DNA from: Pseudomonadota bacterium
GTDB taxonomy: Bacteria > Desulfobacterota > Desulfovibrionia > Desulfovibrionales > Desulfovibrionaceae
DNA length: 27,232 nucleotides
Reading direction: 5' to 3'
NCBI GenBank assembly: GCA_023435825.1
Contig: JAEZMB010000184.1
Span: 1 to 27,232, forward strand
A program made the translations under genes and the position numbers. The notes under the pieces are model-generated. The model worked only from the letters and a program-made list of their open reading frames with translations, searched no databases and had not been told where the DNA came from. Positions 1-7,387 of the stretch are shown here, one piece after another. Within the stretch, counting starts at the first letter, position 1; each line of letters starts with the position of its first letter.

Positions 1-56
1 CCGCCCCCCTGGTGCGCCACCTGCGCGCCAAGGCCTCGGCGATTTATGGGGTTTAG
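1..56 (+). CDS. C-terminal end of an unidentified protein (partial)
   Basis: The frame starting at base 3 is open from the window edge to a TAG stop at 54-56 and encodes the last 17 residues, ending LRAKASAIYGV. The composition (G/C at third positions, basic amphipathic end) fits real coding sequence, and the sequence type changes abruptly to a non-coding repeat directly after the stop. Too little is visible to name the protein. It could be a chance open frame, but the sharp boundary argues for a real gene end. Confidence 0.5.
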   Translation, partial: APLVRHLRAKASAIYGV

Positions 57-129
57 GGGAAGAGAAGAGTGAAATGTGAAGAGTGAAGAGTGCCTCCGGC
101 GGCTGGGGGCCTGAGGCCCCCAGACCCCC
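57..129. repeat. Intergenic repeat: purine-rich GAAGAGTGAA direct repeats plus a perfect hairpin
   Basis: Immediately after the upstream stop come short direct repeats of GAAGAGTGAA type (about 61-92), then a CCTCCGGCGGC core and a perfect stem-loop: CTGGGGGCC (103-111), loop TGA, GGCCCCCAG (115-123), followed by ACCCCCC. From memory, elements of this layout recur between genes in Desulfovibrio-type genomes. The hairpin could stabilise or terminate the upstream transcript, although no T-run follows. Only one copy lies in this window. Confidence 0.5.
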
Positions 130-415
130 CAAACGGGAAAAGGGGTAAGGGGGAAAGCGGGCTTGCCTGCGACGGCGGGCGGGAGTTGGGGCGAAACGCA
201 GGAGCGTTGGGTTGCGGGCCTTTGGGCCGTAATCCCTGAAGGACACGGGGCGGCAGGCTTGCCGCCAGGGTGCGAGCATGAGCGTGTTGGCCGTTTCGGC
301 CGAAGAGAAGCGCGGCCGACAGGGCGCGCTTTTTTTGCGCCCGCTTGTTGCCCAAGCTGCTGGCGGCCACAGGCTGCGCTCGGTCTCGGACGGGACCGAC
401 GCGGGACGTCTCGCT
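130..415. other. Non-coding stretch between two converging genes
   Basis: About 285 bases without a convincing gene: open frames here have no ribosome site and show mixed composition. One visible structure is GGGCGC (322-327), then CGCTTTTTTT, then GCGCCC (337-342), a short inverted repeat with a T-rich loop. It is not a standard terminator. The plus-strand gene ending at 56 and the minus-strand gene ending at 416 converge on this region. Confidence 0.5.
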
Positions 416-1738
416 TTATCCGGCCAGGACAGCGCCCACAGCGTTGAAGCTGGCCGGCGTCGTCAGCCCCGGCGTCATCAAATAGATCGGCGCGTCAGCG
501 GCGGTGACGGCGGTCTGGTTGTCGGCCCCCTGGTTGAGCGCCGACAGATAGGTCGTCTGGCTGGCCGGATTGGCCAGCACGGCGAGATAGGCCGCCTGCC
601 ATTCCTGGGGCGTGGCCAGGCTGACGCCGTAGCTCGCGGCGTAATCGTACTCCAGGCTCCAGGCCGGATTGGCCGCCCCGACATTGAGCGTGTAGGTCGT
701 CTCGTTTTGCAGGGCAAAGGTCTGGGCGTCGTAGGTGTAGATTTGATAGCCGGGGTTGGTGCCCAGAAAAAGCGAAATGCCCGGAGCGATGCGCACCAGT
801 TCCGAGGCGTCCGAACCGTCCATGGCGGTCAGCAGCCGGAAGTCGTCGGAATGGGTGTGGCCGGCAAACGTGGCCGCGATGGTGGAGGAATAGGCCAGCT
901 CCAGGGAAACGAAGGCGTTGTTGAACGTGTCCTCCATGTTGCCCTGATAGGCTATCTGCCCGGTCTGGGCATAGGTCGAAGCCACGCCGGCGGCAGCGGT
1001 TCCGGGCGGGATGTGCCCCAGCACCCAGACTTTCTGGAAATCCCGGGCCGAATCGGCCAGTTCCGAGGCGAACCAGGCCATTTCCATGGCCCCGGCCGAG
1101 GCATCGTCGTACTGGGTGATCCACAGGTTGCTGTTGAGCACGATGTATTTGAGCCCCGTGGGGCCATCGGGTTCCAGGGCGTAGTACCCGGCCTGGGAAT
1201 AGCCGGCGGTAAAGGCGGCCCGGTCCGCGTCGTTGTTGAAAAACGCCTGGGCGATGACCGGGGCGGTGCTGGAGAGATAGGCGTCGCCGGGCCGCGCGCC
1301 GATGCCGTTTGGCACGGCATCGGTGTCGCAGTTGCCGTCGGCCACGAGCACCGTGGCCTCGGGAAAGCGGCTGTCCACTTCCTGAACGAAAAACTGCACG
1401 GTCTTGAGCACAAAGGACTCATAGCCGGCCTGGCTCGAATCGCCGGTCAGGGCGACGTAGTTCGCGCCGAAATTATGGCCCAGGATGTCGCCGGGATAGA
1501 GGATGAGGTCCACGTCGCCGGCCCGGGCGGCCATGTCGTCCAGGGTGGATTCGAAAAGGACGTAGTTGCTGTCGCTGCCGTAGGCCGGATAGCCGGACTG
1601 GCTCGACGAAGCCAGGATAGTCTTCCATTGGGACACGTCGGCGGCGGCCAGGGCCGGAACCAGGGACGGATCGGCAAAGGGATTGAAGTGGACGTCGGAA
1701 AAAAGCAGAAACGTGTCCGAACCGGCGGTGGTTGCCAT
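416..1738 (-). CDS. Metallophosphoesterase, acid-sphingomyelinase-like phosphodiesterase
   Basis: The 440-residue protein carries the calcineurin-like metallophosphatase motifs in order: DVH (D15, H17), PGDILGH (D84), GNCD (135-138), GHIPPG (H242) and GHTHSDDF (H294, H296). The GHIPPG and GHTH.DDF pair is typical of the acid sphingomyelinase-like branch, which cleaves phosphodiester or phosphate esters with two metal ions. The third motif reads GNCD rather than GNH[DE]; the metal-binding Asn is kept. I chose the ATG at 1738 because AGGGGAAGG stands just before it; the open frame continues about 155 codons further upstream but is not protein-like there. No clear signal peptide is seen, although many relatives are secreted. 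The substrate is unknown. Confidence 0.85.
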   Translation of the reverse strand: MATTAGSDTFLLFSDVHFNPFADPSLVPALAAADVSQWKTILASSSQSGYPAYGSDSNYVLFESTLDDMAARAGDVDLILYPGDILGHNFGANYVALTGDSSQAGYESFVLKTVQFFVQEVDSRFPEATVLVADGNCDTDAVPNGIGARPGDAYLSSTAPVIAQAFFNNDADRAAFTAGYSQAGYYALEPDGPTGLKYIVLNSNLWITQYDDASAGAMEMAWFASELADSARDFQKVWVLGHIPPGTAAAGVASTYAQTGQIAYQGNMEDTFNNAFVSLELAYSSTIAATFAGHTHSDDFRLLTAMDGSDASELVRIAPGISLFLGTNPGYQIYTYDAQTFALQNETTYTLNVGAANPAWSLEYDYAASYGVSLATPQEWQAAYLAVLANPASQTTYLSALNQGADNQTAVTAADAPIYLMTPGLTTPASFNAVGAVLAG

Positions 1739-1880
1739 GATCCTTCCCCTGGTGCGTCGCTCTGGATGAGATACGGGACGCGACAAGCTGTGTTGACAGG
1801 AGCTTACACGGCTGCCCGCCAAAGGAAAAGCATGGGGACGCCAATCCGTACGATCCGCCGGCCGGTCGGACCGGACAGGA

Positions 1881-2507
1881 TCATGGCGTCTTGGGGGCGA
1901 AAAAGGGGTTTTCGGCCTTTTCCCGGCCCACCGTGGTGGATGGTCCATGGCCGGGGAAGATCTCCACGGCCTCGGGCAACACGAGCAACCGCTCGCGGAT
2001 GGACCGCAACAGCAGTTCGGCGTCGCCGTAGGGGCTGTCCGTGCGCCCCACGCTTCCCCGGAACAGCGTGTCTCCGGTAAAGGCCGCCAAGGATTTGGGG
2101 AAGAAATAGACCACATGGCCCGGTGTGTGCCCAGGCACGGGCAGCACCAGACAGGGTTCACCCAGAAATGTCGTGCGCCCCGGGGGAACGGGCTTGAAGG
2201 CAAAAAGCGGCACGTCCGGCATGGGCATTTTCAGGCCGTAGCCGGGTTCTCCGGCCAGGGCGGCGTCGGCGGCCGGGGCCAAGGCGGTGGCGCCCGTCGC
2301 CTGGGTGAGCCGGGCCACGCCCAGGATATGGTCCTGATGAAGATGGGTGAGCAAAATCGCGCCCAGGCGCAGCTTTCGGGCCGTGATCTCGTCGAGCATC
2401 CGCTCGGGTTCGCCGCCGCAGTCCACCACCACGGCCTCGCCGGAGTCGATCCAGGCGAGATGGCTGTTGACCTCGAAGGGCTGCATGGAAAACGTCTTGA
2501 TGTACAT
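1881..2507 (-). CDS. Metallo-beta-lactamase-fold hydrolase (glyoxalase II-like)
   Basis: This 208-residue protein has the complete MBL metal site: THLHQDH (H55, H57, D59, H60), PGHTPGH (H127, H131), TGDTLF (D146) and PGHG (H187). The order and size match the stand-alone glyoxalase II-like/YcbL family, which binds two zinc or iron ions and hydrolyses thioesters such as S-D-lactoylglutathione or related compounds; the true substrate cannot be read from the sequence. It is predicted to be cytoplasmic. The ATG at 2507 has only a weak ribosome site. It lies 142 bases upstream of the phosphoesterase on the same strand and may share its transcript. Confidence 0.88.
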   Translation of the reverse strand: MYIKTFSMQPFEVNSHLAWIDSGEAVVVDCGGEPERMLDEITARKLRLGAILLTHLHQDHILGVARLTQATGATALAPAADAALAGEPGYGLKMPMPDVPLFAFKPVPPGRTTFLGEPCLVLPVPGHTPGHVVYFFPKSLAAFTGDTLFRGSVGRTDSPYGDAELLLRSIRERLLVLPEAVEIFPGHGPSTTVGREKAENPFFAPKTP

Positions 2508-2810
2508 AGGCTACCGGCAATAAAGTCCCACGACAGGGCGCTTGCAAGCCCCTTGCCGTAAACGGCCGCAGACGTCGCCGCCGCGCGTCAGGCGCGTTTA
2601 TCCCCTGGCGCGTCAGGCGTTGCGCTAGACGTTGACGCCATGCTGGGACGCCCGACGCTTGTGCCGCGACCTCGCAAGCGCCAAGCCTGCTCCCCGGGCA
2701 ACGCGCTTAAACCGTGCGCACGATGCCTGATGCCATTGGCTGACAAGGGCTGCCGCGCAAGGCGAACGAGCAAGCCTTTTCATGAACCCCCAGGCGCTTG
2801 GAGGCCGAGC
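2508..2810. other. Intergenic region between divergent genes, with a 12-bp direct repeat
   Basis: About 300 bases separate the minus-strand MBL gene from the plus-strand WcbI-like gene, so both promoters should lie here. No consensus promoter stands out. The direct repeat GCGCGTCAGGCG occurs at 2583-2594 and 2608-2619 (25-bp period, just over two helical turns), which is the kind of spacing used by a dimeric regulator; this is inference. The coding frame continues upstream of 2811 to an ATG at 2640, but that part is Cys/Arg/Pro-rich and not protein-like. Confidence 0.4.
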
Positions 2811-3986
2811 ATGATCCTTTTTCGCGGCAACTGCCAGATGCAGTTTTGCGCCGAGGCGGCGGCCGCCGCCGGCCTGGACGTCTCGTTCGCCTCCCTGGCC
2901 TCGCCCCTGACCCTGACCGCCTCGCCGGGAGCCGTGCCCCAACTCGTGGCCGAGCTCATCGCCGGGGCCAGGGTCGAGGAATACCTGCACACCCGGGAAC
3001 TGATCGACCAGTTCGCATCGCCGCCGGCCACGCCCCGGCCCCAAGCCCTGGTGGTCAATCTTTTCCATGAAAACCGGCCACTTTTACTCCATAAAAAAGA
3101 AAAATACTGCTTCTACCTCGACCCGGCCGCCCTGGAGCGCAAGCCCGGCCTAAAGCGGGCCATGGAGCGCCATTTCGACGCCATCATGCCCAATCCGGCC
3201 GGCTATCTCGACCGTTTCGCGGCCATGCTCCTGCTGTTTCGGGAGCGTCTGCCCGGTCTGCCCATCCTCGTCATCGGCCGCCTGGGCCACTATCCCGGCC
3301 TCGGCCCCGCCCCCCACTCCTATCTCGACGGCTGGGACGCCCTCTGGGACGGCCCGGCCCGGCAGTTCGCGACCTGGGCTGACGCCCTGCCCGGGGTCAG
3401 TTTCCTGGACGCCGACCGCATCATGGGCGGCGTTTTTACTCGCTCGGACCTGCCGGTGGAGGCCCATTTTCCGTTCCTGCGCATCGCCGACGATCCGGGC
3501 CAGGGCCGCCCGGCCATGGCCCGCGACCTGGAGCACGCCGGCAGCCTCTGGCCGGCCCTGGTGGCGGCCATCGTGCGCGCCCTGGCGGCCGGCCGGACCG
3601 ACTATCTCCCCCACGAGTCCGTGCCCGAGGCCTGGCACGGGACCTGGACCCCCGAGCGGCTGGACAACAACGTGCTGCTCGAACATCTGATTTCCGGCTC
3701 CAATTACCGGGCGGCCCGGGCCGTGGGCAATTTTCTGGCGCGCCCCGAGGAGGACTTCACGGACCTGCTCGTCGAAGCTGCCCCGCACATGCCGGTATGC
3801 CACAACCTGCTCCACATGGTGCGGGCTTACGGCGCGCGCCGCCCGCATCCCGCCCTGGCCGGCTGGTGCGACGTCCACGCCGGTCGCGCCGCCGCGTTCA
3901 CTGCCAACGGCGAAGCCTACCGCGCCGAGTATCTGGAGAAAATCAACGCCTTGCGCCGATTGGTTCTTGCCAGGGTCAGTGTTTAA
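2811..3986 (+). CDS. WcbI-like polysaccharide-biosynthesis protein (putative)
   Basis: The 391-residue protein opens with MILFRGNCQMQ, a short beta strand followed by the GNCQ loop (residues 6-9) typical of the WcbI family. WcbI of Burkholderia takes part in capsule assembly, has an SGNH-hydrolase-like fold, and binds coenzyme A. Also visible are FHENRPLL in the first quarter and VIGRLGHYPG near residue 150, a Gly/His turn that fits such a fold. The protein is longer than I expect for WcbI, with a C-terminal extension of unknown role. I chose the ATG at 2811 because GGAGG stands eight bases upstream. No sugar-transferase neighbours support a capsule locus, so the pathway is uncertain. Confidence 0.6.
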   Translation: MILFRGNCQMQFCAEAAAAAGLDVSFASLASPLTLTASPGAVPQLVAELIAGARVEEYLHTRELIDQFASPPATPRPQALVVNLFHENRPLLLHKKEKYCFYLDPAALERKPGLKRAMERHFDAIMPNPAGYLDRFAAMLLLFRERLPGLPILVIGRLGHYPGLGPAPHSYLDGWDALWDGPARQFATWADALPGVSFLDADRIMGGVFTRSDLPVEAHFPFLRIADDPGQGRPAMARDLEHAGSLWPALVAAIVRALAAGRTDYLPHESVPEAWHGTWTPERLDNNVLLEHLISGSNYRAARAVGNFLARPEEDFTDLLVEAAPHMPVCHNLLHMVRAYGARRPHPALAGWCDVHAGRAAAFTANGEAYRAEYLEKINALRRLVLARVSV

Positions 3987-4006
3987 GAATATCAAACTGC
4001 TCGTTT

Positions 4007-4026
4007 GACAATCCTAAACGATTGTC
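4007..4026. other. Short perfect stem-loop after the WcbI-like gene
   Basis: GACAATC (4007-4013) and GATTGTC (4020-4026) form a perfect 7-bp stem with a 6-base loop, 20 bases after the upstream stop. An alternative pairing CGTTT (4002-4006)/AAACG (4016-4020) overlaps it. No T-run follows, so it is not a classical terminator; it could be a weak terminator, a 3' processing signal or an operator. Confidence 0.4.
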
Positions 4027-4101
4027 CGCCCTGCTCGGACGTCCCGGCCGGAGGCTGTCGGCGACGTCTTTTCAAGCTCCCGCGAAACCAGCGACATACC
4101 G

Positions 4102-4143
4102 GTTTGATGGCGCAATGAGGCCATTTGCGCGGTGTTTGATGGC
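4102..4143. repeat. Direct repeat flanking an inverted repeat upstream of the carboxypeptidase gene
   Basis: GTTTGATGGC occurs at 4102-4111 and again at 4134-4143. Between the copies lies the inverted repeat GCGCAA (4110-4115), 9 bases, TTGCGC (4125-4130). The block sits about 85 bases before the start of the next gene, so it is a candidate regulatory site. No regulator is known. Confidence 0.4.
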
Positions 4144-4226
4144 ATGGATCATGCTGCCCTGACGACGGCTGGGGGAAGCCACGGTTTCAGGGACATCGGC
4201 ATCACTTTTTGAAACAGGGAGGCGTC

Positions 4227-5303
4227 ATGCGCCGCGTATTGTTCTTGCTCATCCTGCTGTGTCTGATCGGGCCGAAGACGGCCTTTCCGGCCAAGAACGC
4301 CGGCAAGCTGGCCGTGAAATCCGCGCTGGTCACGGAGTATGGCTCGGGCAGGACGCTGTACAGCCAGGACGCCGACCGGCAGATCCCCCCGGCTTCGCTG
4401 ACCAAGGTCATGACCATGTACGTGGTGTTCGACCTCGTGGCCTCGGGCAAGGCCAGCTTCGCCGACCGCGTCAAAATCAGCCGCAACGCCGACAGAACCG
4501 GCGGCTCCACCATGGGCCTTCGCGCCGGCGAGGTCGTCACCCTCGACGAGCTCATGCGCGGCATGGCCGTGGCCTCGGGCAACGACGCCTGCATCGCCGT
4601 GGCCGAACACTTCGGCGGCGTGCCTACCTTCGTGGGAATGATGAACCGCAAGGCACGGGAACTGGGCATGACCGGCACCACGTATAAAAATCCCAACGGC
4701 CTGCCCGCCGCCGGTCAGTACACCACCGCCCGGGACCTCACCAAGCTGGCCGTCAGCTACCTGCGCCACTACCCGCAGGCCCTGCGCTACCACTCCACCA
4801 CCGAGATCAACCACAACGGCGCGGTCCACGGCAACACCAACCGCCTGCTCGGTTCCTGCGACGGCGTGGACGGCATCAAGACCGGCTACGTCGACGCCAG
4901 TGGCTACAACATCATCGCCACGGCCAAGCGCGGCGACTCCCGGGTCATCGCCGTGGTGCTGGGCGGACGCACCAAGCAGGTCCGCAACCGCGAAGCCGCC
5001 CGCATCCTCGACGCCTCCTTCTCCGGGGCCGTGCAGACCATGGTGGCGGCCTGCGACATGCCCGAACCCGAGCAGCCAGCCAAGTCGCTGTCCAAGCGCG
5101 GTTCGTCCAAGCGCCACGCCAAGGCCATGCAGATCGCCAAGGCCGAGCGCCACGCCAAGGTCAGCGCCCGCAGCGGCGCGTCGGCCCGCTTCGATTCCCA
5201 CGACGCCACGGCCAAGAAGTCCCACAAGGCCGGCAAGGCCCCGGCCGCCAAGACCGCCCAGAAAAAATCCTCCGGCAAAGCCAAACACGTGGCCAGCCGC
5301 TAG
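4227..5303 (+). CDS. D-alanyl-D-alanine carboxypeptidase, S11 family (PBP5/DacA-like)
   Basis: The 358-residue protein has a signal peptide (about 1-21) and the three penicillin-binding motifs: SLTK (S57 nucleophile, K60), SGN (117-119) and KTG (218-220). S11 enzymes trim the terminal D-Ala from peptidoglycan stem peptides in the periplasm. The usual PBP5 C-terminal beta domain and amphipathic membrane anchor are absent; instead the last 70 or so residues are a low-complexity tail rich in Lys, Arg, Ala and Ser with repeated HAK and KA pairs. The ATG at 4227 follows AGGGAGG; an in-frame TTG at 4209 is less likely. It appears to be transcribed alone, with a terminator at 5347. Confidence 0.92.
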   Translation: MRRVLFLLILLCLIGPKTAFPAKNAGKLAVKSALVTEYGSGRTLYSQDADRQIPPASLTKVMTMYVVFDLVASGKASFADRVKISRNADRTGGSTMGLRAGEVVTLDELMRGMAVASGNDACIAVAEHFGGVPTFVGMMNRKARELGMTGTTYKNPNGLPAAGQYTTARDLTKLAVSYLRHYPQALRYHSTTEINHNGAVHGNTNRLLGSCDGVDGIKTGYVDASGYNIIATAKRGDSRVIAVVLGGRTKQVRNREAARILDASFSGAVQTMVAACDMPEPEQPAKSLSKRGSSKRHAKAMQIAKAERHAKVSARSGASARFDSHDATAKKSHKAGKAPAAKTAQKKSSGKAKHVASR

Positions 5304-5346
5304 GCCGGCCGCGCCAGATCGTTTCCGTCCTCGCCTTACGGTTTAC

Positions 5347-5385
5347 GGCCGCCGTCCGAACTCCTCCCGGGCGGCGGCCTTTCCT
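5347..5385 (+). terminator. Rho-independent terminator after the carboxypeptidase gene
   Basis: GGCCGCCGTCCG (from 5347) pairs with CGGGCGGCGGCC (to 5380) around a short loop, allowing one G-T pair, and is followed by a short pyrimidine run TTTCCT. It lies 44 bases after the stop codon, in the right orientation. Confidence 0.7.
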
Positions 5386-5913
5386 GTGCCGCCCGTCTGG
5401 CGCTGCATGACCAGGCGCTCCCGGACCACCCCGACTCCGCCCTGACGACGCCCCTTCCGAAACCGTCGGCCCTGCTCCTGCCGGGATGTTCCCGTATTGC
5501 CGCGCCGGAAGCCGCCTGTCGCCCGCGCCGTTCCGGGCGCGTCACGCCGCCTCCGAGACGGCCGCCGACCGCTGGCCAGGCATAAGCCAACCAAATGCCA
5601 TTGTTGATGTTTCGCATGACCAACCAAGGCAAGGCCGTCGCGCCTTGCTCCTTACGGCTGACAACGTCTTGAAATAGCCGTCGCGGCCTGCGTCCTACCG
5701 CTGACAACATTTACAAATAACAGATGTTTTCAAACGCCAACGCGCTGTTCTCCAAATCCGAACACAGGACCGTCAAGAACTGTCTCAGCAGCGTAACGAC
5801 ATGCCATTTATAATTCCAGTGACTGTAAGTACAAACAAATTGACAGCATTGACCGGCGGAAAAACAAGCTGTTACCAAAGAGAGTCTCGAAAAAATTCAA
5901 CCAGGAGACCTGC
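5386..5913. other. Long non-coding region before the molbindin gene
   Basis: About 530 bases without a convincing gene; the 63-codon open frame near 5486 has no ribosome site and unlike composition. The base composition falls from GC-rich to markedly AT-rich after about 5700, as expected for a promoter region. It holds a TATAAT at 5809-5814 without a good -35 and a TTGACA at 5840-5845 without a good -10. Imperfect symmetry AACAT/ATGTT brackets 5706-5728. It also contains the tandem repeat listed separately. A small RNA or long 5' leader is possible but not shown. Confidence 0.45.
5634..5719. repeat. Two tandem copies of an imperfect 43-bp repeat
   Basis: Bases 5634-5676 and 5677-5719 align without gaps at 33 of 43 positions. 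Both copies begin GCCGTCGCG, share the 9-mer GCTGACAAC in the middle, and end with AAATA. They are directly adjacent and lie about 200 bases upstream of the molbindin start. They could be duplicated regulator-binding sites or the remains of a local duplication. Confidence 0.65.
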
Positions 5914-6123
5914 ATGAAAGTCAGCGCCCGCAACCTTGTCCCCGGCACCGTCAAGTCCATCAGCAACGGCATGGTCAGTAGCGAAGTGGTCCTTGAAATC
6001 GCGCCTGGCGTTGAAATCGTGTCCGTCGTCACCAAACACTCCGTGGAAGCCATGGGTCTGGCCGTGGGCCAGCCCGTCAAGGCCATGATCAAGGCCTCCA
6101 GCGTCATGCTGGTCGCCGACTAG
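5914..6123 (+). CDS. Molybdenum-pterin-binding protein (molbindin, Mop/TOBE domain)
   Basis: The 69-residue protein is a single Mop domain: it opens MKVSARN, continues with LVPGTVKSISNG and SSEVVLEIAPG, and ends with a VGQPVKAMIKASSVML-type strand. These are hallmark positions of molbindins and of the Mop half-domains of ModE and ModC. Such proteins assemble as hexamers and bind molybdate or tungstate in the cytoplasm, acting as an oxyanion store. This suits an organism rich in Mo/W enzymes such as formate dehydrogenases. The start is set by AGGAG at about 5901. No mod transport genes are adjacent. It is followed by a long stem-loop at 6147. Confidence 0.93.
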   Translation: MKVSARNLVPGTVKSISNGMVSSEVVLEIAPGVEIVSVVTKHSVEAMGLAVGQPVKAMIKASSVMLVAD

Positions 6124-6146
6124 CCCGCCGACCGCCCTGCCCTCCT

Positions 6147-6184
6147 GTCCGGTCCCGGCCGTCGCATCCCGGCCGGGGCCGGAC
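6147..6184 (+). terminator. Very stable stem-loop after the molbindin gene
   Basis: Bases 6147-6161 pair with 6170-6184 over 15 positions with one G-T wobble, around an 8-base loop. The structure begins 24 bases after the stop codon. No U-tract follows, so it may act as a factor-assisted terminator or protect the 3' end of a short, abundant mRNA. Confidence 0.55.
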
Positions 6185-6324
6185 GCTTCCGTATCCAGCC
6201 GCCGATCTTTCCGCTTCCGCCGCGCTTGGGCTGCCTTGGGCCTTGCCAAGGCCGCGCCCGCCATGCCACGTATCCGGGCCACTTGCCCCGTACACGCCGT
6301 TTTCCAAACGCCAAGGAGTCTGCC

Positions 6325-7383
6325 GTGGGACGTCTCGGCCTTGCCGCCGCCCTGTGCCTTGCCTGCCTGATTGCCGCCGCTGGTCCCGCCGGGGCCGGGC
6401 ATGACCGGGAAGCGCTTTTCGCCGCCCTGTGGACGCCGGCCGAACTGGCGTCCAATCCGGCCGAAAAAAAGTCCGGCCGGGTGCACGAGCCCGACCGTTC
6501 GCCGCCCGAGGCCACCGTGGCCCCGGAGCTGCCGCCCCTGCCGCCGGCCCTTCGCGGGTCGCTGCGCCGGGTGGACACGCATGGCGACAAACGCATCGCG
6601 CTGACCTTCGACATGTGCGAACTGGCCGACCAGACCTCGGGCTACGACGGCGCGGTCATTGACGCCCTGCGCGCCGCCAGGGCCAAAGCCACGCTTTTCG
6701 TCGGCGGCAAGTGGCTGCGCTCCCACCCCCTTCGGGCCATGCAACTCATGAGCGACCCCCTGTTCGAGATCGGCAACCACGCCTGGACCCACGGCAACTT
6801 CGGCCGCCTGGACGACCGGGACATGGCCCGGGAAATTCTCTGGACCCAGGCCGAGTACGCCGCCCTGCGGGCCAGGCTGGCCGTGTTGGCCCGGGAGCGC
6901 GGCCTGCCCGAGGCGGCCCTGGACGGCGTGCCGGCCGCGCCGGCGCTCTTCCGCTTCCCCTACGGCCGCTGCCGGCCCGAGGCCCTGACCCTCTTGGCCG
7001 ACCTGGGTCTGGCCGCTGTGCAGTGGAGCCTGACCACCGGCGACCCGGACCCGCTGTCCACCCCCGAGCGTATCCTGCGCACGACGCTTGAGCGCGTGCG
7101 ACCCGGCGACATCGTCATCGGCCACGCCAACGGCAACGGCGTTGGCACGGCCGAAGCCCTGCCGACGCTTCTGGTCGAACTGCGAAAACGCGGTTTTGCC
7201 CTGGTCACGGTGAGCGAACTGCTGGCAGCCGGCCGCCCTATCGCCGCCTCGGACTGCTACGACGGCCATCCCGGTGACACGGTCCAGTACGACGCCATCT
7301 TCGGCGACGGCACCCTGCATCCGCGCAAAAAAAGCGGGCCGAGGCCAACGCCCCAGCCCGCATCCGCGCCGCAGGAAAAATAA
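6325..7383 (+). CDS. Exported polysaccharide deacetylase (CE4/NodB-type)
   Basis: The 352-residue protein begins with a signal peptide (LAAALCLACLIAAAGPAGA, ending near residue 24) and a Pro-rich linker. The NodB domain follows from about residue 90: LTFDMCE (motif 1; the catalytic Asp D96 is kept, and the usual second Asp of TFDDG is Met), GNHAWTHGNF (motif 2, metal ligands H152 and H156), RFPYG (motif 3) and DIVIGHANG (late His motif). CE4 enzymes remove N- or O-acetyl groups from peptidoglycan, chitin-like or exopolysaccharides. The start is the GTG at 6325, preceded by AAGGAG; the upstream in-frame ATG at 6226 lacks both ribosome site and signal peptide. It converges on the next minus-strand gene with only a few bases between. 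Confidence 0.88.
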   Translation: MGRLGLAAALCLACLIAAAGPAGAGHDREALFAALWTPAELASNPAEKKSGRVHEPDRSPPEATVAPELPPLPPALRGSLRRVDTHGDKRIALTFDMCELADQTSGYDGAVIDALRAARAKATLFVGGKWLRSHPLRAMQLMSDPLFEIGNHAWTHGNFGRLDDRDMAREILWTQAEYAALRARLAVLARERGLPEAALDGVPAAPALFRFPYGRCRPEALTLLADLGLAAVQWSLTTGDPDPLSTPERILRTTLERVRPGDIVIGHANGNGVGTAEALPTLLVELRKRGFALVTVSELLAAGRPIAASDCYDGHPGDTVQYDAIFGDGTLHPRKKSGPRPTPQPASAPQEK

Positions 7384-7387
7384 CCGG

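Noticed and set aside
278..2080. 600-codon open frame on the plus strand opposite the metallophosphoesterase
   Set aside because: It is the antisense of a gene with clear catalytic motifs. The translation is Gly/Arg/Val/His-rich without domains, which is typical of mirror frames in GC-rich DNA.
1739..2203. Upstream extension of the metallophosphoesterase frame (155 codons)
   Set aside because: It overlaps the MBL hydrolase in another frame, is Pro/Cys/Arg-rich, and a good ribosome site precedes the ATG at 1738. It is not a fusion protein.
5486..5677. 63-codon open frame in the non-coding region before the molbindin gene
   Set aside because: It has no ribosome site, runs across the start of the tandem repeat, and its composition does not resemble the neighbouring genes.
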